DNA of 49,952 bases from an uncultured Pleomorphomonas sp. (GCA_937868725.1 CALMMQ010000115.1:1-49952); one strand, 5' to 3'. Positions 8,181 through 16,288 are shown, counted from the first letter of the stretch. Numbers and translations: made by a program. The notes: a model not told the origin generated them from the letters alone.

Positions 8181-9494
8181 TCAGAGGCGCGCCAGCGCCT
8201 GATCGAGATCGGCGATGATGTCGTCGGGGTTCTCGATGCCGATCGACAGACGCACCAGCGCCGGCGTCACGCCGGCCGCCAGCTTGGCTTCGGCGCTGAG
8301 CTGGCCATGGGTCGTCGACCACGGATGGATGGCCAGCGAGCGGGCATCGCCGATGTTGGCAAGGTGATAGATCAGCTTGAGATTGTCGATGAGCGCCAGC
8401 GCTGCGTCCTCGCCGCCCTTGGGCTCGACGCCGATCAGCGCGCCGAAACCGCCGGACAGATAGGTCTCGGCACGGCGACGATCCTCACCGGTCTGCAGTC
8501 CCGGGAAGACGACGCGATCGACCTTGGCATGGCCGTTGAGGAAGTCGGCCACCTTGATGGCGTTGTCGAAATGGCGGGCGAGGCGCAGCGGCAGCGTTTC
8601 CAGCCCCTGGATCAGCTGGAAGGCGTTTTGCGGCGCCAGCGCCGGCCCGAGGTCGCGCAGGATGGCGGCGCGGGCCCGGACGAGGAAGGCCACCGGCCCG
8701 CCGAGCGCCGCCGCCAGATCGACGTAGGAGCGATTGTCGTAGGCCGGGTCGGGACGGTTGATCAGCGGCTGACGATCGGGGAAATCGGCCCAGGGGAAAG
8801 TGCCGCCGTCGACGATGGCCCCGCCGATGGTGGTGCCGTGGCCGCCGATGTACTTGGTGGCCGAATAGACGACGATGGCGGCGCCGTGCTCGATCGGCCG
8901 GGCAGCGAGTGGCGCGGCCGTGTTGTCGATGATCAGCGGAATGCCGAGGGCGCGGCCGATGTCGGCGACCTCGCGGATGGGAAAGACGTTGAGGCGCGGG
9001 TTGGGCAGGCTCTCGCCGAAGTAGAGGCGGGTGCGCTCATCGCTGGCCCGACGGAAGTTCTCGGGGTCGCCGCTGTCGACGAAACGTGTTTCGATGCCGA
9101 ACTGCTTCAGCCGCTCCTTGAAGAAGTTGACGGTGCCGCCGTAGAGACCGGTCGAGGCGACGATGTTGTCGCCCGCTTCCACCAGCGACAGCACGGCGAC
9201 GGCGGTCGCCGCCTGGCCGGAAGCGACGCCGAGCGCCGCCACGCCGCCCTCCAGCGCCGCCAGCCGCTGCTCGAACGCGTCGGTGGTCGGGTTGGCAACG
9301 CGCGAATAGGTGTAGGCGATCTCCTCGAACCGCGAGATGCGCGCCGCCTTGGCCGTGCTCTCGAAGGCGAACGACGTCGACTGATAGATCGGCACGGCCA
9401 CCGCTGCCGTGGCGGGATCGGTGCGGAAGCTGCCGCCGTGCAGGACGAGACTGTCCTGGGCAAGCGTGGACTTGCTGGAAACCGGCGCGTTCAT
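8181..9494 (-). CDS. metY: O-acetylhomoserine sulfhydrylase (second copy)
   Basis: The 437-residue protein of the Cys/Met-metabolism PLP family has LVLHGGSFRTDPATAAVAVP at the N-terminus, YTYSRVANPT near residue 61, and the PLP lysine K214 in YSATKYIGGHGTTIGG. Length and insertion pattern match O-acetylhomoserine (thiol)-lyases. It differs clearly from the first copy at 3898-5202, so the two may prefer different thiols such as sulfide or methanethiol. Its ATG at 9494 follows GGAGAA and overlaps the stop of the small membrane protein as ATGA. It is thus the last gene of the SsuA/TauA-like transporter operon, tying uptake directly to methionine or homocysteine formation. Confidence 0.9.
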   Translation of the reverse strand: MNAPVSSKSTLAQDSLVLHGGSFRTDPATAAVAVPIYQSTSFAFESTAKAARISRFEEIAYTYSRVANPTTDAFEQRLAALEGGVAALGVASGQAATAVAVLSLVEAGDNIVASTGLYGGTVNFFKERLKQFGIETRFVDSGDPENFRRASDERTRLYFGESLPNPRLNVFPIREVADIGRALGIPLIIDNTAAPLAARPIEHGAAIVVYSATKYIGGHGTTIGGAIVDGGTFPWADFPDRQPLINRPDPAYDNRSYVDLAAALGGPVAFLVRARAAILRDLGPALAPQNAFQLIQGLETLPLRLARHFDNAIKVADFLNGHAKVDRVVFPGLQTGEDRRRAETYLSGGFGALIGVEPKGGEDAALALIDNLKLIYHLANIGDARSLAIHPWSTTHGQLSAEAKLAAGVTPALVRLSIGIENPDDIIADLDQALARL

Positions 9495-9814
9495 TCTGTT
9501 CTCCATGGTTCGTGGGCTGAAATGCGGGCGGGCCGACGCCGGGACAGCACGGCGCTCGCCACGAGCAGCCCGAAGGCTGCCCAGAACGCCTCGGGATAGA
9601 AGCGGGTGATCCCGAGAAAATGGCTGCGGGCGCACAGCGCCTGAGCCAGCGAACAGACGGCGCCATCGCGCGCCAGGCAGACAACGGCGTTGCCGAATGG
9701 CAGGCTGCCGCTGCCGATCAGCTCGCGGAAGACGATCCACCACCAGGCGAGGGTGGCGGCCACGGCCAGGATGGCGCCCCAGCTCAGGACGGGCAGCAGG
9801 CGGCGACTAGCCAT
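9491..9814 (-). CDS. Small membrane protein of unknown function (107 aa)
   Basis: This 107-residue protein has two probable membrane helices, about residues 9-32 and 74-92. Between them lies a loop with two Cys about eight residues apart (near 46 and 54) and a third near 61. I do not recognise the family. The gene starts 8 bases inside the end of the ABC ATPase gene and ends in an ATGA overlap with the sulfhydrylase, so it is coupled on both sides and surely a member of this operon. The likely periplasmic loop with three Cys could form disulfides or bind a metal. It may be an accessory subunit or a separate carrier for a small thiol. No function is assigned. Confidence 0.75.
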   Translation of the reverse strand: MASRRLLPVLSWGAILAVAATLAWWWIVFRELIGSGSLPFGNAVVCLARDGAVCSLAQALCARSHFLGITRFYPEAFWAAFGLLVASAVLSRRRPARISAHEPWRTE

Positions 9815-10598
9815 TGTCGACCCCCAGTTCAGCCAGAATCTGCCGTCTCAGCGCCACCAGATGCGGATCGGCGCGGTTGCGCGGATAGGCCCTGTCGACC
9901 GGGAACTCGCTGACGATGCGTGCCGGCCGGTCGCTCAGTACGACGATCCGCTCGGCCAGCAGCAAGGCTTCCTCGACGTCGTGGGTTACCAAGAGCGCGG
10001 TGAAGCCCACCGAGCGCCACAGCCGGACGAACTCGGTCTGCATGGCCAGGCGCGTCAGGGAATCGAGCTTGCCGAACGGCTCGTCGAGCAGCAGCAGTCC
10101 GGGATCGTTGACCAGCGCCCGCGCCAGAGCGACGCGCTGGGCCATGCCGCCCGACAGTTGCCGGGGATAAGCATCGGCGAAGGCTTCGAGCCGGACCAGC
10201 GACAGCGCCTTGTCGATCCGCGGCGCCTCGGCCGGCAGCAGTCCGCGCGCCTCGAGACCGGTGGCGACATTGCGCCGCACCGTGCGCCAGGGGAACAGCG
10301 TCGGGTCCTGAAACACCAGCAGCCGCGACGGATCGGGGGCGACGATCGGTCGCTCGTCCTCGAGGAGACTGCCGCTGCGCGGCGGCTCCAGCCCGGCGGC
10401 GAGGCGCAGCAGCGTCGACTTGCCGCAGCCCGACGGTCCGAGCAGGGCGACGAACTCGCCCGGCGCCAGCTTGAGGTCGATGTCGGCCAGCACGTCCAGC
10501 GGATGGCCGGCGATGTCGTAGGCGTGCGAGACGCCACGGAACTCCAGCGCCAGCGCGCCTTGCTGCCGGGCCGGCGACGGGGATTGCAGCGCGCCCAT
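9807..10598 (-). CDS. SsuB/TauB-type ABC transporter ATPase
   Basis: The 263-residue nucleotide-binding subunit has Walker A GPSGCGKST at 54-62, Q-loop Q97 in VFQDPTLFPW, signature LSGGMAQRVALARAL from 148, Walker B LLLLDEPF at 168-175 and the switch H206. It powers the nitrate/sulfonate/taurine-type importer made by its neighbours. Start (10598) and permease stop overlap by one base (TGATG). It is the only ABC ATPase encoded in this window, although three ABC importers are present, so it may or may not be shared. Confidence 0.92.
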   Translation of the reverse strand: MGALQSPSPARQQGALALEFRGVSHAYDIAGHPLDVLADIDLKLAPGEFVALLGPSGCGKSTLLRLAAGLEPPRSGSLLEDERPIVAPDPSRLLVFQDPTLFPWRTVRRNVATGLEARGLLPAEAPRIDKALSLVRLEAFADAYPRQLSGGMAQRVALARALVNDPGLLLLDEPFGKLDSLTRLAMQTEFVRLWRSVGFTALLVTHDVEEALLLAERIVVLSDRPARIVSEFPVDRAYPRNRADPHLVALRRQILAELGVDNG

Positions 10599-11596
10599 CA
10601 GATCAACTCCTTTTCCTGCCAGGAGAGCAACCGACTGCGCGCCACGAACAGCAGCTTGACGAGGCCCGAGCACAGCACGGCCATGATGATGATGGTGGCG
10701 TAGACGTTGGCGTAGGCCGAATAGGCGCTCTGGAAGGAGATGTACCAGCCGAGCCCGTATTTCGAGCCGAGCATCTCGGCCACCACCAGCACCGCGAACG
10801 AGTAGTAGAGGCCCATGAACAATCCGACGAAGACATGGCTGAGAGCGGCCGGCACGGCCACCTTGGCGACCAGGAACCATCGGCTGGCGCCGAGCGTCCG
10901 GGCGACGTCGTAGTACGACCGGTTGACCGACGACACGCCCGAAGCGGTCAGGATGGCGACGGGAATGCCGCCGGCCAGCGCCACCAGGAACACCGAGGCC
11001 AGAAACGTCGTCGGAAAGAAGAAGAACATCGCCGGGATCCAGGCGGTGGCCGGCACCGGCCCGATCAGCTTGAGCACCGGCATGCCCCAGTAGTTGACCC
11101 GCTCTGACCAGCCGAGCGCCACGCCGAACAGGAAGCCGACGGCAGCGCCGGAGAAGAAGCCGAAGGCCCAGAGCCGCAGCGAATAGCCGACGCAGATCAA
11201 AAGGCGCGGCCCGTCGACGACGTAGACGTTGAGCAGACCGTGCGGCGGCGAGAAGAACGGCTTGGGCAGCCAGCCGGTCTTGGCCGTCGTATACTCCCAG
11301 ACGAGAAACCAGACGCCGACGGCGATCAGCCACGGTCCGTAATGGACGAGCCGCCGGCCGACAGCGCCGAGGCGGTGCACACCGACCGACAAGGCGATGA
11401 GCCCGAGACCCACGGCGGCGGTGAGACCGGCGAACAGGCCGGCGCTGCCCCAGGGGATGACGTCAGGCAGACCGACCGTCACGCCGGCCGTCGCCAGCCA
11501 CAGCACGGCGGCCAGCAGGCCCTGACGCCACAACGGCAAGGTTCGGTCCGACGCGGCGATGAGATCCCCGTCGGCCGTGGAAGCAACATCGCTCAC
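10598..11596 (-). CDS. SsuC/TauC-type ABC transporter permease
   Basis: The 332-residue inner-membrane protein has extra N-terminal helices before the conserved permease core (RLLICVGYSLRLWAFGFF onward) and the cytoplasmic ATPase-contact loop around SYYDVARTLGASRWFLVAKVAVPAAL. It belongs to the nitrate/sulfonate/taurine permease family. The binding-protein gene lies 50 bases upstream and the ATPase gene overlaps downstream. Given the co-encoded sulfhydrylase, the substrate is probably an organosulfur compound; which one cannot be read from the sequence. Confidence 0.9.
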   Translation of the reverse strand: MSDVASTADGDLIAASDRTLPLWRQGLLAAVLWLATAGVTVGLPDVIPWGSAGLFAGLTAAVGLGLIALSVGVHRLGAVGRRLVHYGPWLIAVGVWFLVWEYTTAKTGWLPKPFFSPPHGLLNVYVVDGPRLLICVGYSLRLWAFGFFSGAAVGFLFGVALGWSERVNYWGMPVLKLIGPVPATAWIPAMFFFFPTTFLASVFLVALAGGIPVAILTASGVSSVNRSYYDVARTLGASRWFLVAKVAVPAALSHVFVGLFMGLYYSFAVLVVAEMLGSKYGLGWYISFQSAYSAYANVYATIIIMAVLCSGLVKLLFVARSRLLSWQEKELI

Positions 11597-11646
11597 GGTC
11601 CATTCTCCGGCTCTGATGATGGTAGCGGCGACCTCGGCGAGGCCGC

Positions 11647-12678
11647 TCAGGCAAGGATGTTGACGGTCACCCGCTCGGCCAGTTCCCTGGGGTCGGTGGT
11701 CGCATCCAGCACCTTGACGAACTTGAGATCCTCGGCCCCGAGCCGCACCTGTTCGATCAACTCGCGCCCGATCGGGTGATTATGGGTGACGAGGTTGCCG
11801 ATGATCTCGGTCAGGCTCTGCTGATCGAGGCCGGCCGGCTTGAGGTTTTCAAGATACCAGGCCGCCACCTCGTCCGGATGGCTGGCGGTGTATTCGTGCA
11901 CCTCGATGTTGGCGGCGGCCAGACGGCGGATGGCGTCCGTATTGTCCTTCAGGAACGGACCGTTGGCCCCGAGCACGCAGCAGCTGCGGTTCTCGAAGTA
12001 GCCGGTCTGGGAATCGGCGATGAGCCGGTAGTTGTGCTGCTTCTGGATCGAGTAGGCCCAGGGGTCGAGATGGGCGACGAGATCCGCCTCGCCCTTGGCC
12101 ACGGCCTCGCCCACCAGCTCGAACGGCGCCACTTTCCAGGTGATGCTGTCGGGATCGACGCCAGCCTTGGCGATCGCCACCTGAAACTGCAGCTGCGGCG
12201 AGGTGCCGAGGCCGTAGACGGAGATCGTCTTGCCGCCGACGTCAGCCAGCGTTTTGACCGGCGAGTCCTGCGGCGCCAGCAGTCGCAGGCAACCGCCGTG
12301 CGAACCGACGAACAGCTTGACGTCGAAGCCCTGTTCGAGCGGCTTCAGCCAGTCGCCGATCAAGCCAGCGCCGGCGTCGGCCTTGCCGGTGGCGAGCGCC
12401 TGGATCAGCGTCTGACCGCTGGCGCCCTGATAGAACAGCTCGACGTCGATGTTGTGCTTGGCGTAAAGCCCCTTGGCCACGCCGAAACCGAGCGGCGAAT
12501 GGCAGGCGGCGACCTCGGTCCAGGCCAGGCGGATTTTCGGGGCCGGGCCGGCGATGGCCGGGGAGAACAGCCGCCCGGCCCCCGCCGCGCCCGCCGTTGC
12601 CGCCACGGCGATGGCCGCCGCCGACTTCAGAACCGAACGCCTGTTTACCTGCGGCACGCCAGCTGCGTTGCTTGCCAT
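11647..12678 (-). CDS. SsuA/TauA-like periplasmic binding protein
   Basis: The 343-residue protein begins with a twin-arginine-type signal peptide (NRRSVLKSAAA, with cleavage after the AIA near residue 43). A NMT1/SsuA-like solute-binding domain follows, with GVAKGLYAKHNIDVELFYQG and ATGKADAGAGLIGDW. It would capture the ligand in the periplasm for the adjacent permease and ATPase. The ATG at 12678 is used because it directly precedes the Tat signal and has an AAGGAG upstream. An AAA-N3-GATAG-N-TTWT motif lies about 80 bases upstream. A sulfonate or neutral methylthio compound is plausible; the family also binds nitrate and thiamine precursors. Confidence 0.88.
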   Translation of the reverse strand: MASNAAGVPQVNRRSVLKSAAAIAVAATAGAAGAGRLFSPAIAGPAPKIRLAWTEVAACHSPLGFGVAKGLYAKHNIDVELFYQGASGQTLIQALATGKADAGAGLIGDWLKPLEQGFDVKLFVGSHGGCLRLLAPQDSPVKTLADVGGKTISVYGLGTSPQLQFQVAIAKAGVDPDSITWKVAPFELVGEAVAKGEADLVAHLDPWAYSIQKQHNYRLIADSQTGYFENRSCCVLGANGPFLKDNTDAIRRLAAANIEVHEYTASHPDEVAAWYLENLKPAGLDQQSLTEIIGNLVTHNHPIGRELIEQVRLGAEDLKFVKVLDATTDPRELAERVTVNILA

Positions 12679-13053
12679 CGGCCCCACTCCTTCAATCGGG
12701 GTTCCGGAATAGCGGAACGGATGGAAGTCTAGCCCAAGGCCGCGTTTGATCAATATAACCTATCAAATTTCTATTCTATAGTTCGTCCAACGGCGCAATC
12801 TCCGCCCACCGCAGCCGCCCTGGCTAGAAAACGGCTGCAGCCACGTACGAATGCGGACGGGACAGCGTCGCCGCCGCGATCACAGACGCTTTTCCGTTTG
12901 AACGGACGGAACCGGCCGCCAAGTCGCCGGGCCGTCCAATGTCGCGGAGCAATCGACAGCTGCCGGTCGCTCCGTCGTTGAGCCCGGTCTGCCCGGGGCC
13001 TATCACGGGGTCATCGAAATTCGCAGCGCCACGCTGCTCCAGGAGCTCCCGAG
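12679..13053. other. Divergent promoter region between the SsuA-like operon and the Met-rich gene
   Basis: No gene is evident here. An AT-rich tract at 12745-12785 sits just upstream of the minus-strand transporter operon and contains the shared GATAG-type motif. The part from 12800 to 13040 is GC-rich with no clear promoter boxes; the start of the Met-rich gene is preceded by a good AGGAG ribosome-binding site at 13040-13044. Confidence 0.5.
12752..12778 (-). promoter_or_regulatory. Candidate operator AAA-N3-GATAG-N-TTWT, SsuA-like operon
   Basis: Read on the minus strand, this AT-rich stretch contains AAATTTGATAGGTTATAT. Aligned without gaps over 27 bases it matches the site upstream of aapJ at 21 positions. 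The GATAG core (reverse of 12760-12764) lies about 82 bases before the start codon. Function as a regulator-binding site is inferred from recurrence, not known. Confidence 0.5.
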
Positions 13054-13380
13054 ATGACCCCCGCCATGAACATGCAGCCGATGATGCCCCAGATGATGTC
13101 GATGCCGATGATGAACGGCATGATGAACCCGATGATGGGCAACATGATGAACCCGATGATGATGGGCGGCATGATGCCCCAAATGATGCCCGTCATGATG
13201 GCCAAGATGAGCTGCGAGATGACCAAGACCGGTATGACCTGCGAGATGATGCCCATGGACGGCATGAGCATGGACATGTTCATGGACGGCTGCAAGCGCA
13301 TGATGGCCATGATGCAGGGCGGCATGCCCATGATGATGATGTGCGGCGGCATGCCGATGATGTGCTGCTGCGCCTGCTGA
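13054..13380 (+). CDS. Extremely Met- and Cys-rich 108-residue protein
   Basis: By count, 47 of 108 residues are Met and 8 are Cys, so about half the protein carries sulfur. The first half is a low-complexity Met/Asn/Pro/Gly region built of MM-N-P-MM-like repeats. The second half has MSCEM, MTCEM and a C-terminal CCCAC. There is no signal peptide. It is a real gene: AGGAG lies seven bases before the ATG, a Rho-independent terminator follows the stop, and the frame is unbroken. It is divergent from an organosulfur ABC operon and close to the mar genes. Two readings are possible: a sulfur or methionine store (or a sink made only when methionine is plentiful), or a soft-metal (copper) protein, since MxxM and CC motifs bind Cu(I). 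No family is recognised. Confidence 0.85.
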   Translation: MTPAMNMQPMMPQMMSMPMMNGMMNPMMGNMMNPMMMGGMMPQMMPVMMAKMSCEMTKTGMTCEMMPMDGMSMDMFMDGCKRMMAMMQGGMPMMMMCGGMPMMCCCAC

Positions 13381-13405
13381 GCGGCGCGCGCCTGACCAAC
13401 GCCAG

Positions 13406-13437
13406 AAGGGCCGTGGGCGATCCGCCCCGGCCCTTTT
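13406..13437 (+). terminator. Rho-independent terminator after the Met-rich gene
   Basis: AAGGGCCG-T-GGGCG pairs with CGCCC-CGGCCCTT around a short loop, with a TTTT run at the end on the plus strand. It lies 26 bases after the stop of the Met-rich gene and separates it from the convergent regulator gene. Confidence 0.8.
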
Positions 13438-13454
13438 CCGTCTCCGGATGACGC

Positions 13455-14084
13455 TCAGACGCGCACTTCCTCGACGTAGGTCATGACCAGATACAGCACC
13501 GCCTCGCCGGTGCCGAGGTTGCGGTAGGCGTGCGGCACGTCGGCGTCGAACAGGACGGCATCGCCCTCCGACAGCACGCGCGGCGCGCTGTCGCCCACCG
13601 ACACTTCGACGGTGCCGGCGGAGACGACGAGGTTTTCGACCGTCCCCTGCTGGTGAGCCCCCGCGACCTCGCGATGCAGTCCGGCGAGGCGCAACTCGTA
13701 GAACTCCACCTTGCGTTCGCCATCGAACGGAAACAGGGCGCGCGACTGGAAACGACCTTCCGACGAGGTCAGCACCTTGGACTTGGTGCGCGACAGCACC
13801 ACCACGCCCCGCTCGGCCTCGCTGGCCAGCAGGGTGGCGAACGACACGCCGAGGGCGGTGGCGATCTTCCACAGCACCGATATGGTCGGCGCGCTCTTGC
13901 CGGTTTCGATCTGCCCCAGCATGGCGCGGCTGACGCCGCTCAGCCGGGCGAGCCGCTCCAGCGAGTGACCGCGCCGGGTGCGCAGCTTTCTGAGATTGTA
14001 GCCGACGATGGCCGGGATTTCCTCGGCGATGTCGGCTTTCACCGCCTCGTCGTCCCGGGGGACGGGAACGGCGCGCAGGTCCAT
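13455..14084 (-). CDS. XRE-family regulator with C-terminal cupin domain
   Basis: The 209-residue protein has a helix-turn-helix of the XRE type at residues 26-84 (NLRKLRTRRGHSLERLARLSGVSRAMLGQIETGKSAPT) and a cupin barrel at about 125-205 with GAHQQGTVENLVV and GDAVLFDADVPHAYRN. Such proteins bind an effector in the cupin and control nearby transport or catabolic genes. The ATG at 14084 has no ribosome-binding site of its own, but it lies two bases after the stop of a 54-codon ORF, so translation is probably coupled. It is well placed to control the Met-rich gene or the mar operon that starts about 670 bases away. Confidence 0.85.
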   Translation of the reverse strand: MDLRAVPVPRDDEAVKADIAEEIPAIVGYNLRKLRTRRGHSLERLARLSGVSRAMLGQIETGKSAPTISVLWKIATALGVSFATLLASEAERGVVVLSRTKSKVLTSSEGRFQSRALFPFDGERKVEFYELRLAGLHREVAGAHQQGTVENLVVSAGTVEVSVGDSAPRVLSEGDAVLFDADVPHAYRNLGTGEAVLYLVMTYVEEVRV

Positions 14085-14086
14085 GA

Positions 14087-14251
14087 TCAGCGACCGAGGC
14101 TGAAGGCCGGGACGTAGGTCCAGATCGGCACCCAGACCACGCTCGGCATCACCGGCGGCACCGTCATGCACGGCGTCTCGACGCGGGCGGCAGCGGCGCG
14201 AGCGAGACGAACTTCCGTGAGATCGATGACCTTGGCAGATTGAGCCGACAT
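14087..14251 (-). CDS. Small 54-residue ORF coupled to the XRE-cupin regulator
   Basis: An ATG at 14251 with AAGGG eight bases upstream opens a 54-codon frame that ends in TGA at 14089-14087, two bases before the ATG of the regulator gene. The peptide starts MSAQSAKVIDLTEVR, has an Ala/Arg-rich middle and ends in a hydrophobic Trp/Val/Pro stretch (VVWVPIWTYVPAF). I do not recognise it. Three facts support a real gene: a ribosome-binding site where the downstream gene has none, tight coupling, and GC-rich third positions. It may be a small regulator partner or a leader ORF that controls translation of the regulator. Confidence 0.55.
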   Translation of the reverse strand: MSAQSAKVIDLTEVRLARAAAARVETPCMTVPPVMPSVVWVPIWTYVPAFSLGR

Positions 14252-14757
14252 GATGATACCCTTGCAGCAGGACCCCTTGGCGGGATGGGAAAAAACTACC
14301 GATTGACTAGGATTTCCTCAAGCTCGGCCATTGCGCCCGCCGCCGCCGAAGAGAAAAAGAAACCCTGCCCTGGCCGCTTTCGCACATCAGCCGTTATGCC
14401 CGCCCGACCGGAGCCCACGGCCGTCCTTTTCCCCCGGGTGATTGATGGCCGCCCCCGGCAGGGCCGGCGACCCCGGCCCTTCGCCGCGGCGCCGCATAAG
14501 TAATATATATTAAGTATATATATTTATTGGACTTTTTGGGAACCGAATTTTGCTGGCGACAGCTGCCGCGGGCAAAAACTGTCCATGCCAGCCCAGAATT
14601 AGAATACAAAATCTATCGTCTTTTATGGCGGCATGATTTGTTGACTGTGAAGGCTGTCATTCGCCGAGCGCGATCCCCCAACACCGGCAGCCGGTTGCGC
14701 AGACGCTGTCGGGTTCTCGTCTGACCGGACCGTCGACACCAGTGCAGGAAGCGACGC
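14252..14757. other. Control region upstream of the nitrogenase-like operon
   Basis: This roughly 500-base region between divergent genes holds no convincing gene. A very AT-rich palindromic block (TAATATATATTA and neighbours) spans about 14499-14530, and a GATAG-type motif lies at 14603-14623. No -24/-12 sigma-54 promoter of the GG-N10-GC type was found, which argues against control by NifA. The mar start codon is preceded by AGGAAG. Confidence 0.5.
14603..14623 (-). promoter_or_regulatory. Candidate operator AAA-N3-GATAG-N-TTWT, mar operon
   Basis: Read on the minus strand this is AAAAGACGATAGATTTTGT, matching the AAA-N3-GATAG-N-TTWT pattern of three other promoters here. It lies about 140 bases upstream of the NifD-like gene, in the opposite orientation to that of the other three relative to their genes. 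Confidence 0.45.
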
Positions 14758-16275
14758 ATGGCCATCAATCTTCGTACACCGCAAGCCGAGACCCGCGACC
14801 AGCGCCTCGGCACGATCACCCAATGGGACGGCAGCGCACTCGAGCTGGCCAGGGATTCCGCCTTCACCTTCGGTTGCGGTCGCGATTGCGGCCCCGGCGG
14901 CAAGCGTCTTTGCGAGGCGAGCAGCCCGTATTCCCAGGCCTCGATGTGTGCCGAGCAGATCGCCGTCACCAATGCCACCATCATCAAGGATACGGTGGTC
15001 ATCCAGCATTCTCCGATCGGCTGCGCCTCCAGCCAGTCGCTGACCTCGCGCTATTCGCGCGATCTGGCGGCGCGGCGCGGCTGGAAGCCGGAGGATCCCC
15101 GCACCATCTGCACCAATCTCGGCGAGCAGGACATGGTGTTCGGCGGCGTCGAGCGCCTGGCCGACACCATCCGCGAAGCCTTCGAACGGCATCATCCGCG
15201 CGTCATATTCGTCGCCACTTCCTGCGCCACCGGCATCATCGGCGACGACGTCGACGGCACGGCCAGCCAGCTTGAAAAGGAACTCGGCATTCCCGTGGTG
15301 CCGCTGCACTGCGAGGGCTTCAAGTCGCGCCACTGGTCGAGCGGTTGGGACGTCATCGAGCACGGTATCCTGCGGCGGCTGGTGCCCGCCAGCGTCGACA
15401 AGCGCGACGACCTCATCAACGTCATCCACCTCGGCGGCCCCGACGTGTTCTCGCCGCTGCTCAACCCGCTCGGCCTGTCGGTCAATCTGGTCATGGGCGG
15501 CAATCCGATCGAGCGCCTTGCCGCCCTGTCGACGGCGTCGGCCACCATCACCATGTGTTTCGTGCTGTCCTATCTCGCCACCGGCCTCGAACAGGAATAC
15601 GGCGTGCCCGAGATCAAGGCGCCGCTGCCCTATGGCCTTGAGGCCACCGACAACTGGCTGCGCGATATCGCCCGCGTCACCGGCCGCGCGCCGGAACGGG
15701 TGGAGGCGGTCATCGCCGCCGAGCGGGCGCGCATCGCGCCGGAACTTGCCAGCCTGCGCGCCGCCCTCAAGGGCAAGCGCGGCTTCGTCGCCGCCGGCGC
15801 CGCCTTTGCCCACGGCCTGATCGCCGACCTCAGGGAACTCGGCATCACCGTCGACGACGCCTACTCCTTCCACCACGACCCGGTGGCCGACAGCCGCGAT
15901 CCGGAACAGGATTCGCTCGGCCATCTCGTTCAGACCACCGGCGACATCGAGCACTTCACCGTCAGTCCCGACCAGCACTTCCAGGCCCACGCCGCGCTGC
16001 TGCGCGCCAAGCCCGACTTCGTCATCTGCCGCCATTCGGGTTCGATGGCCATCCTGGCCGCCCGCATGGGCATTCCGGTGCTGCCGATCTTCTATTCCAA
16101 CGACGGGCTTGGCTACGAAGGCCTCCTGACCATCGGCCGGGCCATCAAGCGCGTGCTGCCGCGCCGCCGCTTCTACGAAGACGTCGCCGCCCATTCCGCC
16201 TTCCCCTACCAGCGCTGGTGGCTCGACGAAACCGATCCCTACGCCGCCATCGACACCGCAGCCGCCGCCGAGTGA
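14758..16275 (+). CDS. marD: NifD-like subunit, probable methylthio-alkane reductase alpha chain
   Basis: The 505-residue protein belongs to the nitrogenase component 1 family. Probable P-cluster ligands are C64 (ASMCAEQ), C89 (HSPIGCASSQ) and C156 (TSCATGIIGDD), spaced as in NifD. A probable cofactor Cys is C267 (TITMCFVLSYLATGLEQEYGVP), and HCEGFK at 184-189 matches the NifD CEGF block. The position of the NifD cofactor His appears to be F445 (IPVLPIFYSNDG), unlike true nitrogenase. An extra C40-x3-C44-x7-C52 cluster lies at the N-terminus. With no NifEN and a sulfur-gene setting, it best fits Mar, which cuts C-S bonds of methylthio compounds to give methanethiol. A different nitrogenase-like reductase is not excluded. 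An AGGAAG site precedes the ATG. Confidence 0.75.
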   Translation: MAINLRTPQAETRDQRLGTITQWDGSALELARDSAFTFGCGRDCGPGGKRLCEASSPYSQASMCAEQIAVTNATIIKDTVVIQHSPIGCASSQSLTSRYSRDLAARRGWKPEDPRTICTNLGEQDMVFGGVERLADTIREAFERHHPRVIFVATSCATGIIGDDVDGTASQLEKELGIPVVPLHCEGFKSRHWSSGWDVIEHGILRRLVPASVDKRDDLINVIHLGGPDVFSPLLNPLGLSVNLVMGGNPIERLAALSTASATITMCFVLSYLATGLEQEYGVPEIKAPLPYGLEATDNWLRDIARVTGRAPERVEAVIAAERARIAPELASLRAALKGKRGFVAAGAAFAHGLIADLRELGITVDDAYSFHHDPVADSRDPEQDSLGHLVQTTGDIEHFTVSPDQHFQAHAALLRAKPDFVICRHSGSMAILAARMGIPVLPIFYSNDGLGYEGLLTIGRAIKRVLPRRRFYEDVAAHSAFPYQRWWLDETDPYAAIDTAAAAE

Positions 16276-16288
16276 GCCGGAGACCGAC

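Noticed and set aside
13003-13872. Minus-strand His/Ala-rich frames opposite the Met-rich gene
   Set aside because: ATG repeats on the plus strand read as CAT or related codons on the minus strand. The His/Ala pattern is a by-product, and the plus strand has the ribosome-binding site and terminator.
14252-14757. Sigma-54/NifA promoter for the nitrogenase-like operon
   Set aside because: A TGGC near 14625 is followed at the right distance by TTTG rather than GC, so the -24/-12 pattern is not met.
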